DNA of 64,000 nucleotides from Flavobacterium ginsengisoli (lineage in GTDB: Bacteria; Bacteroidota; Bacteroidia; Flavobacteriales; Flavobacteriaceae), in NCBI RefSeq assembly GCF_029625315.1, contig NZ_CP121110.1, positions 496,001 through 560,000 on the forward strand, in the 5' to 3' direction. The position numbers and the translations under genes were made by a program. Below, in pieces: positions 30,213 through 40,096 of this stretch; position 1 is the first letter of the stretch; the number at the start of each line of letters is the position of its first letter. A model generated the notes under the pieces. The model had not been told where the DNA came from, ran no database searches, and saw only the letters and a program-made list of their open reading frames with translations.

Positions 30213-30317
30213 GCTTGAAGTTTTTAGATTAATATTCTTATAAAGTTAAATGCGTGTTGTTATCTGTATTTTAAAATTGGTATTTTTTGATAGTATATTT
30301 TTTAAGGTTAAAAACAT

Positions 30318-30382
30318 GATAATTATGTATTAATTCTGATTAAAATAATATCAGAAACATATAAACATGTAAGGTAATTTTG
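30318..30382 (+). promoter_or_regulatory. Predicted AraC-type operator and promoter of the M43 protease gene
   Basis: GATAATTATG at 30318 and the degenerate repeat at 30339 lie 21 bp apart. The proximal one matches the 35665 site well in its 3' part (TAATATCAG). A perfect TAATTTTG box at 30375-30382 again begins 36 bp from the start of the proximal repeat. This is the weakest of the four operators by sequence, but its spacing is exact. Confidence 0.6.
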
Positions 30383-30410
30383 ATTATTACTAATTATAAA
30401 ACCTAAATAG

Positions 30411-33400
30411 ATGAAATTAAAATTACTAATCTGCTTACTGATTTTCAGTGTATTGAAAGTTAGTGCGCAAGTTTTGCCCTGCAGAACAAGCGAAGAAAAT
30501 GCCAAAGTGTATCGGAATAATCCACATGCACTTGAAGAAAAAAAGAACTTTGATGTTTTTAGTAAAAACTTTGTCGCACAACGCAAATCTCAAACCTCAA
30601 AAACGGCTGCCGTCACTTATACAATCCCGGTAGTTTTCCATATTTATGGCGATGTGCAAGGAGGTAAAACCGTAACCTACGAAAAAATTGTAAATCACCT
30701 TGCCCAACTTAATGATGATTTTAATGGACGCAATGCCGACTATCAAACCGTAGAACCATTCTTTCAGTCACGACGCGGAACTTTAAATATCGAATTTAAG
30801 TTAGCTAAAAAAGATCCTAATGGCGGTTGTACAACAGGAGTTGTATTTCATCCAACAAAAAACGGATATGGAAATGGCGGCGGTTACGACGATCAAATTG
30901 CCGCTGACGCTTGGGATAATACTAAATACATGAATGTTTATATTCAGAATGATTTGTATAATGATGGAGCTACAAATAATTCGGGTGTTGCTTGGTATCC
31001 AAGTTCAGATATGACAGCAAGCAATACTGCTCGTGTTGTTTTTAACGGAGCTTACTTATATGATAACTCCTATAGTAAAGAATTCTCGGCAACCTTAACG
31101 CATGAGTTTGGCCACTTTCTTAACCTGATTCATACTTTTGAAGGAGGATGCTCTGGCACAGATGAGGTTGCAGATACTCCAGCTGAAGACGGAAATCACA
31201 CCTTAGGCTGTACTCCGGGGACAAACTGCAGCGGTGACAAAGTAAATTTTGAAAACTATATGGGATATAACGGCGCTCAAGGTTGTTATAAAATGTATAC
31301 ACAAGGTCAGATCGACAGAATGCTGGCGGCTTTAGAGCATCCTGCTCGAAAATCTTTATGGCAACCTCAAAATTTAATTGATACTGGTGTTAATTCAACA
31401 GGAAGTACACTAGTTGCTTCGGCAGTAACTTTTAAAGAAGCTATTATAAATGATGGTTCTTTTGATACTTCTTCTATCATAAACTTAAACGGAACAAAAA
31501 CTTTTGCGGTATCTTCAGGAACTTTAACAGCTGGTACTCATTTTACACATACTTTTCCAGCAGGAATAACTCCTGTACTTACTGTAAATTCAAACAATCA
31601 AATTACGGTTACATTAACTGGAAAAGCCACTAATCATGCAGACAAGTAATAATGCTTCAGGAGGAATTAGTTTTTTACCTGCGGCTTTTACAGGCGGAAC
31701 AAGTGGTTTATCATGTAGCTCTCTTTATTTTAACTTTAAATTTTCAGATCCTTACGGAATCTTTTTTGTAGATATGCCTGATGTTACTGTATCATCTGCA
31801 CTGACATGGAAATATTTTGAAATTGCAAAAGGAGACGATAAAGCATTTGGAGGTTGGCGTTATGCGGCCAATGCTTTAAAAATAGAAACTTATGCAAAGA
31901 AACTAGTTTGTGAAACAGGCACTAGAAATATCTCATTATTAAATTCAAACACAGCTGTTGGTCCAACGAGTAATATGACTGCTCCAGGCGCATATCCAAA
32001 CCAGTTAGATTTAAGAACGGCAAGTTACACAGCTTGGGATGGAAAAACAGGGTATGTTGGATTTGATTATTTAATGGATGGTCTTACTTGTTATGGATGG
32101 TTCAAAGTAAAAGTAAATGCTGATGGTGACGGATATACTATCTTGGAATATGCTTATAATACCAAGCCAAATACTCCAATTTATACAGGAATGACCGATA
32201 AGACTGCTACAACTTTATCAGCAGATACCTTATACGAAGCTGAAACTAATGACGGAAGCATTACATCTACTGCAATAATTGCATTGACGACTAATAATGG
32301 AACATTCACGAAAAGCAGTGGAACTTTTACTGCAGGAACAGATTATACCATTACAGGCGTTCCAGCTGGATTAACAGCAGTTTTAACTTTAGAAAGCAAT
32401 ACCAAAACAGTACTTTCTTTTACAGGAAAAGCAACTGCACATAATACAACAAATGATGCTGTTGTCACGCTTACTTTTAAAGATGCGGCAATTACAGGCG
32501 GTATAGCGACTTTAGATACTGCAACCAAAACAATCAATATGAAATTTGATGCTCCTTATGGTGTATTTTACGTAAATAATCCAGATTATACTGCCAACGC
32601 AAGCATCGACTTGGCAATATTTTGATTTGGGCATTGGAGATAATACAGAATATGGTGCATGGCAATATGCCGCCGCGGCTTTAAAAATAGAGACGTACGG
32701 AAAAAGGCTAGTTGCTGAATCTGGAACAAGAAATATTTCATTCTTAGCACAAGGAACTTCTATTGGCGCTTCGAGTAATTTTGTTGCTCCAGGAAATTAT
32801 CCGAATCAGTTGGATTTGCGAACAGCCACTTATACTACTTGGGACAATAAAACAGGTTATGTTGGTTTTGAATATACTAGCAGAGGTCGTATTTGTTACG
32901 GATGGATGCATATTAAAGTAGAGGCTGGAGGAGTAGGCTATACCGTTTTGGACTATGCTTATAATACTAAACCAAACGAGCCGATTTTGGCAGGAATACA
33001 AACTGCAAATGTAGTATTGGCTCCAACAAGCTTGACAGCAACAGTTACTAATTTAGAAGCTTCTCTTACTTGGACAAATAATGCTACTAATGCCACAAAT
33101 GTAATAATAGAAAGAGCAGGTTCAGATGATGTATATGCCGAAATTGTTACTTTGGCCAATACAGCATCTACTTATACCAATACAGCTTTAACAGCGGGCA
33201 GCACTTATAAATATAGAGTTAGGGCAAAATCAGGGACAGATTATTCGGCTTATTCGAATGTGGCTACGGTTACGATTCCCGCAGCTTCGCTATGCAGTGC
33301 GCAAGGAGCAAATAGTTACGAGTATATAAGCTCGATTGCGGTAGGAAGCTTTGTAAACACATCAGGAAAAGAAACAAATGGTTATGCCGATTATACTTCA

Positions 33401-34258
33401 AAAGTAATTACACTGACTCCAAATGCAAATACGAGTATTACTTTGACACCAGGTTTTACAGGATCTGCTTACACCGAATATTGGGGAGTTTGGATTGATT
33501 ACAATAAAAACAATCAGTTTGAAGAATCTGAAAAAGTAGTTAATAATATTTCGTCAAATGGTGCTGTAACAGCAAGTTTTACTCCTGCATCATTTACAGG
33601 AACGACAAGAATGAGAATTGTAATGAAGTATAATGCCAATCCATCTTCAACTTGTGGAAATCTAGGAGATGGTGAAATCGAAGATTATACTGTTAGTGCA
33701 GGAACTTCTGTACCACCAAATCCAGCAACTTTAACAATTCCTGCTAATCTTGGTAATGCAGGTGTATACACATCAGGATTTTATGCTTCGTGGGCAACAT
33801 CAACAGATGCGACATCTTATGAAGTGCAATTGAATACTTCTTCAGGATGGACATTAGCTGGAACTTCGACAACATATTATCTATGGATTCCAAAACAAGG
33901 AACTCAAACGGTATATGAATTTAGAGTGAAAGCAAAAAATGGCAATGCTTTTAGCGATTGGAGCGCATCGCATACTATTGATTTACAATCTGGAAGTTTA
34001 GGTTTGCCTGGCTCAGATATCAATACAGCAAAAACATTCACTATGTATCCAAATCCAGCTTCTGATGTGGTAAACTTTACTTTTGAAAATATTGATATAA
34101 ATAAAGTTAAAGTATCAATTTACGATAGTACAGGACATTTAATTGCTACAATGCATAATACAACAGTTTATTCTCTTAAATATTTAAATAAAGGAGTTTA
34201 TATTGTTGTAGCTACAGATGGTAAGTTTGTGGAAAAGAAAAAATTATTGGTTGAATAA
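30411..34258 (+). CDS. Secreted M43 (pappalysin-type) metalloprotease with T9SS tail, two apparent frameshifts
   Basis: Large exported zinc protease, about 1281 residues when corrected. Signal peptide at 1-20 (ending in KVSAQ). The metzincin motif HEFGHFLNLIH starts at His231 and the Met-turn is in FENYMGYNG. Two tandem copies of a roughly 240-residue module follow, sharing GTRNIS, YPNQLDLRTA(S/T)YT and DYAYNTKP-like strings. Then come an Fn3-like domain, a GEVED-type domain (GDGEIEDYTVS), a second Fn3-like domain, and a type IX secretion sorting domain (FTMYPNPASDVVNFTFENI to the KKKLLVE end). Extra bases in GCAGAC (31638) and GCAAGC (32599) break it. Restored to GCAGC they give NHAASNNASGG and TANAASTWQYFDLG. 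It shares the operator with the hydroxyproline genes, so collagen-like protein is a likely target. Confidence 0.9.
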
Positions 34259-34278
34259 TAGTTAATTTACTCAAAAAG

Positions 34279-34309
34279 AAAGGGATGCTTGTTTTAGCAT
34301 CCCTTTTTT
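34279..34309 (+). terminator. Intrinsic terminator after the M43 protease gene
   Basis: Stem AAAGGGATGCT/AGCATCCCTTT with a six-base loop and T-run. The AT-rich left flank could also let it serve the convergent M24 peptidase gene. Confidence 0.85.
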
Positions 34310-34335
34310 ATTAAAAAAATAAAGTGTTTAAAAAC

Positions 34336-35547
34336 CTATAGCCCAAAAGGATTTTCAATACTCTGCATAGGTTCAGTAAACCATTTAGGACCATTTGCAG
34401 TCATATAAAAATGATCTTCATGACGAATACCGAATTGTCCTGGCATGCATATCATTGGTTCGTTGCTAACAACCATTCCTTCTTTTAGAACAGTTTGATT
34501 GCCTCTTACCAAATAAGGATATTCATGAATATCAAGTCCTGTTCCGTGTCCAACACGATGAGGTAGACCCGAATTTCATAATCACCGCTTAGTCCGGCTT
34601 GTGCCAGAACTTTTCGAGTCGCATCATCAACAGAACCACATGTTGCTCCAATTTGCGCAAGCATCAAAAGCGACTTTTTGAGTTGCCTTTTCAAGATTCC
34701 ATATTCTTCGGTGCTCTTCATTTGGAGTTCCATAAACATAAGTTCTTGTAATATCAGACAAATAACCTTCTAAACGACATCCTGTATCAATTAATACAAT
34801 ATCATTATCCACTAAATTTTGTGGAGATGTAACACCATGCGGATATTGAGAATCTTCTCCAAAAAGAACAATGCAGAAATAAGAACCCGATGAAACACCA
34901 GCCTTAATATGCGCTCTATGAATAAAGTCGACAACAGTGCTTACTTCAATGCCTGGATATAAAATGCTTGCCGCCGCTTTTTGAACCGTCATGGTTATAT
35001 TTTTAGCCTGCTGAATTATAGCAATTTCGTTAGCCGATTTATGCATTCTGCATCCTGCTGTAATAGGCTGTGCATTTACAAAACTAAATTTTGGATTCGC
35101 TTTTGCAACTTCATCAATCAGGAAAAAAGAAGCCGATTCGTCTAGTGCAATATTTCCATCAATGACATTTTTGTTTTGCAAAATGCTTCCAAATAGCTCG
35201 TAGGGACTTTCATGTTCTTCCCAGAAATTTAAGTTTCCTTCAACTTTCATAAAAGTCTTAAAAGTTCCTTCTTCAAATTTCGGAACAATATATTCAATCG
35301 TTTCATCGTCAAAAAGCACCGCTCCAACCATACGTTCAGAAGCATTCCATTTTGTCCCTGTAAAATAATACAGATTCGTTCCCGCATTTACATAAAGCGC
35401 TTTACAGTTATGCTCTTTCATTAATTCGACCGCATTTTTGATACGCTGTTTGTATTCTGATAAAGCAATTGGCACAACACCAAGTGTCATGTTTTGTATT
35501 TTTCCCAATTCGATATCTATAGTTGATCCGCCAACTCCAATTGTCAT
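34336..35547 (-). CDS. M24-family Xaa-Pro peptidase, two apparent frameshifts
   Basis: A second pita-bread metallopeptidase of about 403 residues, shorter at the N-terminus than pepP at 21740 and closer to Xaa-Pro dipeptidases/aminopeptidases (PepQ-like). Metal ligands are seen: two Asp in LIDTGCRLEGYLSDITRTYVYG, His in LPHRVGHGTGLDIHEYPYL, and Glu in VSNEPM and in IRHEDHFY. There is no signal peptide. The break at 34657-34662 is GCTTGC on the coding strand; as GCTGC it gives FDAAQIGATCGSVDD. A base is missing at 34568-34571; CCCGG in place of CCCG gives EIPGLPHRVGHG. The gene runs convergent to the protease and divergent from the S37 gene. It would release proline or hydroxyproline from imported peptides. 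Confidence 0.87.
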
Positions 35548-35643
35548 TTTTTATTTTTTAGTTAATATTAAATCGCTGTATGCTTCAATTTTTCAATAAA
35601 ATTAAGGCATTATTTCGATTTTGTCTTATGTTGATGCAAACTA

Positions 35644-35708
35644 GATAAAATATTACATTTTAAGGGTAATATAATATCAGTTTCAGCTTAACATTGCGCT
35701 TACTTTTA
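35644..35708 (+). promoter_or_regulatory. Predicted AraC-type operator and promoter of the S37 peptidase gene
   Basis: GATAAAATATTA at 35644 and GGTAATATAATATCAG at 35665 are 21 bp apart. TACTTTTA at 35701-35708 (one mismatch to TAnnTTTG) begins 36 bp from the start of the proximal repeat. The region also lies upstream of the divergent M24 gene and could serve both. Confidence 0.7.
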
Positions 35709-35732
35709 AAAACTTAAATAATTAAGATTAAA

Positions 35733-37022
35733 ATGAATTCAAAAACCTTTATTACCTCATTGTTTTTTCTTTTGTTGAACTATTTTACAATAGCTGCGCA
35801 AAAGATAGAAGAATCATCAGAGAATTTACAGCAAAGATTGAATGAATTATTTCCAAAAGCGATTGTAACTCGAATTGAAAATTTGGAAAATTATACCGAA
35901 TCATATCAGATAATTTTAGATGAACCTTTAGATCATAAACATCCTGAGAAGGGAACTTTTCAGCATTATATTTATCTTTCTCATCTTGGTTTTGACAGAC
36001 CAACGGTAATTGAAACTCATGGTTATAATACTGAAAATATAAAGAGTGAAGTAAGCAGTCTTTTGCAAGCAAATCAGGTTGCGGTTGAATATCGTTTTTA
36101 CGGAAAATCAAGACCAAATCCGATTCAATGGGAATATTTAACCAATGATCAGGCTATTGCAGATTATCATGATATTGTAACTAAGTTGAAAAAAATATAT
36201 TCTGGCAAATGGATTTCTACAGGAATTAGTAAAGGAGGAGAAACAGCTCTGATTTATAAATCTATTTATCCGAATGATGTAGATGTTGCAATGCCATATG
36301 TGGCTCCGTTAATTAATTCTTGTGAAGATCCTAGAACGATAAATCATACGAGAACAATTGGAACAGCAGAATGCAGAGCAAAAATAACCGCTTTTCAGAG
36401 AACTGTTTTGAAAGAAAAAGAAGCCGTTTTGGCCGTTTTTCAGGATTATGCAACTACAAAAAAAATGCAATTTACAGAAGTTCCTTTCGCTGAATCTTTA
36501 GAATATGCCGTTTTAGAATTTCCTTTTTCTTTTTGGCAATGGGGAGGAAAATGCGATGAGATTCCGCCAGCAAATGCTTCTGCAAAAGAATTATTTGATT
36601 ATTTGAATAAAATTGTTGGAGTGGGAACTTACAGTGATAAAATGTCTTTTGTGTATTTACCGTCTTATTATCAGCATTTAAGTGAATTGGGTTACTACGG
36701 ATTTGATCTAGAGCCTGTTGCCGATTTACTGACTATTGTAAAAAGCACTTCGAATGCAAGATTCGCGCCTAAAGATGTTGCAATTAAATACAACCCAAAA
36801 TACATTAAAAAAGTTCGTAAATATGTTGAAAACAAAGGAGATAAAATTTTATACATCTACGGAGGTTATGATACTTGGTTCTCCTGTTCTCCAACTCCTA
36901 AACCAAATGTTGATGCTCTTAAAATGGTGCTTCCTAATGGAAGTCACTCTACCAGAGTAAGAGATTTTTCTGAAAATGATAGAACTTTAATTATGAATAC
37001 TTTGAACAAATGGTTGAATTAG
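35733..37022 (+). CDS. Secreted S37-family prolyl tri/tetrapeptidyl aminopeptidase
   Basis: A 429-residue alpha/beta-hydrolase with a signal peptide (residues 1-22, ending in IAAQ). The nucleophile Ser166 is in STGISKGGETAL, the charge-relay His is in NGSHSTRVRDF near the C-terminus, and an acid lies in YIYGGYDTWFS. The pattern RPTVIETHGYN, then VEYRFYGKSRPNP, is characteristic of PS-10/S37 peptidases, which remove Xaa-Xaa-Pro tripeptides. It stands alone between an operator of the proposed regulon and a terminator. It would work outside the cytoplasm with DPPIV to shorten proline-rich peptides. Confidence 0.88.
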   Translation: MNSKTFITSLFFLLLNYFTIAAQKIEESSENLQQRLNELFPKAIVTRIENLENYTESYQIILDEPLDHKHPEKGTFQHYIYLSHLGFDRPTVIETHGYNTENIKSEVSSLLQANQVAVEYRFYGKSRPNPIQWEYLTNDQAIADYHDIVTKLKKIYSGKWISTGISKGGETALIYKSIYPNDVDVAMPYVAPLINSCEDPRTINHTRTIGTAECRAKITAFQRTVLKEKEAVLAVFQDYATTKKMQFTEVPFAESLEYAVLEFPFSFWQWGGKCDEIPPANASAKELFDYLNKIVGVGTYSDKMSFVYLPSYYQHLSELGYYGFDLEPVADLLTIVKSTSNARFAPKDVAIKYNPKYIKKVRKYVENKGDKILYIYGGYDTWFSCSPTPKPNVDALKMVLPNGSHSTRVRDFSENDRTLIMNTLNKWLN

Positions 37023-37061
37023 AAATCTAGATTGTATCGTACTAAAGTCTATTATAGTATT

Positions 37062-37094
37062 AAAGCCTGAGAATATACTTCTCGGGCTTTTTTT
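37062..37094 (+). terminator. Intrinsic terminator after the S37 peptidase gene
   Basis: Stem AAAGCCTGAGAA/TTCTCGGGCTTT (one G-T pair) with a five-base loop and T-run, 40 bases after the stop. Confidence 0.85.
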
Positions 37095-37159
37095 ATTTAT
37101 AGAATATATTTATAGGCTATTTTTCTTTTAAAAGATTAGTTTTTTCAATCTACGCGAGA

Positions 37160-38002
37160 ATGCTTATTTTTACAGTCATAATATTATTTACTTCGTGTGT
37201 TATGAGAAAGAGAAACAAGTCACTACAGTATAAAATCAGAAAAAGATTTTTATTTTATCTGTTGCTGTTTTCCGTATTATCTTTCGGGAATATGCAGGCG
37301 CAACAGAAATTTACAATTGTGGCGGCGGCGAATTTAAAAGTCGCTTTAGATTCTATAAATAATGTTTTTAAAATTCAAAACCCAGATATAAATCCTCAGA
37401 TTACTTATGGTGCTTCTGGAAAATTTTATGAGCAGATTTCTAGTGGAGCACCATTTGATTTATTCTTTTCAGCAGATATGGATTATGCTAATAAACTGGC
37501 AAATAAAAAAATGACAGCCTCAAAAGTAAAAATGTATGCTGTGGGTAAACTGGTTATTTGGAGCAAAAAAATGGATCCGAATAAAGCAAAAATGAATAGC
37601 CTTTTAGATGCTTCTATTCGAAAAATAGCTATCGGAAATCCTTCAACTGCGCCATACGGAGAAAAAGCAGTGGAGTGCTTAAAATTCTACAAAATATATG
37701 ATAAAGTAAAAAACAAATTGGTCTTTGGCGATAATATTACACAAGCCACTCAGTTTGTAACTACCGGAAATGCTGATATTGGAATTACAGCCTTGTCTCT
37801 TGTGCTAACTCCTAATATGCAAAAAGAAGGAGGAAAGTATTATATTATTCCAGAAAAAAGCCATTCTTCGTTAGAACAAGGATGTGTAGTATTGAAACAT
37901 GGAAAAGACAATGCAAATGCTGTAAAGTTTTATAATTTTATATCTTCTAAAAAAGCAATTGCTATTTTAAAATATTACGGATACGATACAAAGGCAAAAT
38001 GA
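37160..38002 (+). CDS. modA: Molybdate ABC transporter, substrate-binding protein
   Basis: Periplasmic binding protein that captures molybdate for the ABC transporter. The mature part begins QQKFTIVAAANLKVALDSI and continues with YGASGKFYEQISSGAPFDLFFSADMDYANKL, the characteristic ModA pattern. GNPSTAPYGEKAVECLK and TTGNADIGITAL follow. Length is 280 residues from the ATG at 37160. A second ATG at 37202 puts a cleaner signal peptide (FLFYLLLFSVLSFGNMQAQ) nearer the start and may be the real one. Its stop overlaps the next start (ATGA), so the genes are translationally coupled. Confidence 0.92.
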   Translation: MLIFTVIILFTSCVMRKRNKSLQYKIRKRFLFYLLLFSVLSFGNMQAQQKFTIVAAANLKVALDSINNVFKIQNPDINPQITYGASGKFYEQISSGAPFDLFFSADMDYANKLANKKMTASKVKMYAVGKLVIWSKKMDPNKAKMNSLLDASIRKIAIGNPSTAPYGEKAVECLKFYKIYDKVKNKLVFGDNITQATQFVTTGNADIGITALSLVLTPNMQKEGGKYYIIPEKSHSSLEQGCVVLKHGKDNANAVKFYNFISSKKAIAILKYYGYDTKAK

Positions 38003-38394
38003 ATGTACTAAAAGGAATTATAACTGAAATTCAATCGCATGAAGGCATTTCATTAGTTAAGCTGAAATCGAATGAAAATATCTTTACTTCGATCATTCTA
38101 GACGTGCCAGATTATTTAAAAGAAAATAATACAGTTAAAATCATTTTTAAGGAAACAGAAGTAATTATATCTAAAGATTTAAATCCTTCTATTAGTGTTC
38201 AGAATCAGATATGCGGCCGTATAGAATCTATAAAAAAAGGAGTAATTCTGAGTCAAATTACGTTATCGATTGGAGAAGATAAAATACAATCTATTATTAC
38301 TACGAATGCCTGCGAACAATTAGATCTAAAAGAAAACCAAAACATATTGGCTTTAATAAAAACGAACGAAGTAAGCTTATCTGCCTATGATTAA
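37999..38394 (+). CDS. TOBE/Mop-type molybdate-binding protein
   Basis: A 131-residue cytoplasmic protein made of two TOBE-like halves of about 65 residues (MNVLKGIITEIQSHEGISLVKL, and QNQICGRIESIKKGVILSQITLSIG). This is the small oxyanion-binding fold of molbindins and ModC tails. It sits between modA and modB with an ATGA overlap upstream and an 8-base overlap downstream, so it belongs to the transporter operon. Likely roles are molybdate storage or sensing. It has no DNA-binding domain, so it is not ModE. Confidence 0.8.
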   Translation: MNVLKGIITEIQSHEGISLVKLKSNENIFTSIILDVPDYLKENNTVKIIFKETEVIISKDLNPSISVQNQICGRIESIKKGVILSQITLSIGEDKIQSIITTNACEQLDLKENQNILALIKTNEVSLSAYD

Positions 38395-39061
38395 TCTAGA
38401 CCCTTTATGGCTTACTGCAAAATTGGCTTTGATTACCACATTGATTCTTTTTATAGTCTCAATTCCGCTATGTTATTGGTTGTGCTACAGTCGATTTCGA
38501 TTAAAAGCCATTATTGAGGCTCTAATTAGTTTGCCTTTGGTTTTACCGCCATCTGTTTTAGGTTTTTATCTTTTAATAGCTTTTAGTCCAGAAAACGCTT
38601 TTGGCAAGTTTCTCTCAGATTATTTTGATGTGAGATTGGTTTTTACTTTCGAAGGATTAATTCTGGCTTCAGTCTTATACAGTTTGCCTTTTATGGTGAA
38701 CCCGATTTTATCAGGATTAAAAAATCTTTCTCCAACTTTGCAAGAGGCTTCTTTTACTTTAGGAAAATCAAGATTTACTACGATTACCAAAATTTTACTT
38801 CCAAATATTAGCGCTTCATTGTTTACTGGAATTATAATGACATTTGCCCATACTTTGGGAGAATTTGGAGTTGTTTTAATGGTTGGCGGGAGTATTCCAG
38901 AAGAAACAAAAGTAGTTTCTATAGCGATTTATGAAGAAGTAGAATCCATGAATTATCATAATGCCAATATATATGCTGGAATATTGTTTGCGTTTTCTTT
39001 TTCAATTTTGTTAGCAGTTCATTTAATCAATAATAAATCTAGAAAAACAACTCTTTATTAA
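38387..39061 (+). CDS. modB: Molybdate ABC transporter permease
   Basis: A 224-residue inner-membrane permease with five to six hydrophobic segments. The EAA loop (LSPTLQEASFTLGKSRFTTITKILLPN), where the ATPase docks, is plain, and PLVLPPSVLGFYLLI and FAHTLGEFGVVLMVGGSIPEET are ModB signatures. It overlaps the TOBE gene by 8 bases and touches modC (TAATG). Confidence 0.95.
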   Translation: MINLDPLWLTAKLALITTLILFIVSIPLCYWLCYSRFRLKAIIEALISLPLVLPPSVLGFYLLIAFSPENAFGKFLSDYFDVRLVFTFEGLILASVLYSLPFMVNPILSGLKNLSPTLQEASFTLGKSRFTTITKILLPNISASLFTGIIMTFAHTLGEFGVVLMVGGSIPEETKVVSIAIYEEVESMNYHNANIYAGILFAFSFSILLAVHLINNKSRKTTLY

Positions 39062-39936
39062 TGATACAGTTAGATGCTTATAAAATGTTGCAGACAGCAG
39101 ATGGCGAATTGCCATTAGATATCTCTCTGACGATAAAAAAAGGAGAGTTTGTTTCTGTTTACGGAAATTCGGGAGCCGGTAAGACAACCATTTTGAGAAT
39201 TTTGGCAGGACTTACTCGAGCAGAGAAAGCAGTTATAAAAGTAGGGGAATCAGTTTGGGATGATTCTATAAAAAAAATCCATTTCCCTGTTCAAAATCGT
39301 TCTATTGGCTTTGTATTTCAAGATTTTGCTTTGTTTCCAAATTTAACTGTAAAAGAGAATCTTGAGTTTGCTTTATCTAAAAATGATTCCAAAGAAATTA
39401 TTCCAGAGTTGATAGAACTTATGGAATTGCAATCACTCCAGAATAGTAAACCGCAGAATTTATCGGGAGGACAAAAACAACGTGCAGCACTGGCAAGAGC
39501 AATTGTACGTATGCCTGAGATTCTTTTATTAGACGAACCTTTATCTGCATTAGACGATGAAATGCGATTTAAACTTCAAGATTATATTTTAAAAATTCAT
39601 CAAAAATATAAATTGACTACTCTGATGGTCAGTCATTCTATTTCTGAGATTTTTAAACTTTCAGACAAAGTAATTGTTGTTGATAAAGGTAAAATCGTAA
39701 AAGAAGGAACTCCAGAAAATGTATTTTCTGAACAGAAAATTAGCAGTAAATTTCAATTAACGGGAGAAATTATCAGCATTACTAAAAGTGATATTATTTA
39801 TATAGTTCAGATTTCTTCTGGTAACACTATTGTAAAAGTTGTTGCTACAGAAGAAGAGGGAAGGGAATATAAGATTGGGCAAAAGGTACTGATCGCTTCT
39901 AAAGCATTCAATCCTGTAATTCAGATTTTGAAGTGA
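39061..39936 (+). CDS. modC: Molybdate ABC transporter ATPase
   Basis: A 291-residue ATPase. Walker A is GNSGAGKTT, the Q-loop is GFVFQDFALFPNLTV, the signature is LSGGQKQRAALARA, Walker B is ILLLDEPLSALD, and the switch His is in LMVSHSISE. A single C-terminal TOBE-like domain (residues about 225-291) binds oxyanion. It is shorter than E. coli ModC, which has a longer TOBE tail; the separate TOBE gene may compensate. It is the last gene of the modA-TOBE-modB-modC operon. Confidence 0.93.
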   Translation: MIQLDAYKMLQTADGELPLDISLTIKKGEFVSVYGNSGAGKTTILRILAGLTRAEKAVIKVGESVWDDSIKKIHFPVQNRSIGFVFQDFALFPNLTVKENLEFALSKNDSKEIIPELIELMELQSLQNSKPQNLSGGQKQRAALARAIVRMPEILLLDEPLSALDDEMRFKLQDYILKIHQKYKLTTLMVSHSISEIFKLSDKVIVVDKGKIVKEGTPENVFSEQKISSKFQLTGEIISITKSDIIYIVQISSGNTIVKVVATEEEGREYKIGQKVLIASKAFNPVIQILK

Positions 39937-39967
39937 TCTTAAAAAGACCGATTAAAAACATCTTTTT

Positions 39968-40014
39968 TAAGTATTAATACTTATTTTAGCAATGTAAAAA
40001 AACTAAGTACTTAG
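39968..40014. promoter_or_regulatory. Two perfect palindromes upstream of the cytochrome c peroxidase gene
   Basis: TAAGTATTAATACTTA (39968-39983, 16 bp) and CTAAGTACTTAG (40003-40014, 12 bp) are both exact palindromes built on AAGTA/TACTT, with centres 33 bp apart. They lie between modC and the gene starting at 40097 and could be a dimeric regulator's operators. Confidence 0.45.
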
Positions 40015-40096
40015 GATTTTTCTAATCAGCAGTATTCATTTAAAAACATAATGAGGATATTGTGAATTACTAAACGGGCTCTTTTAAAAAAAGATA

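Noticed and set aside
30411..34258. Three separate genes or programmed frameshifting in the M43 protease
   Set aside because: Both breaks are GCAGC-type insertions like those in unrelated genes, and the tandem module is continuous across the second break. No slippery heptamer with downstream structure is needed.
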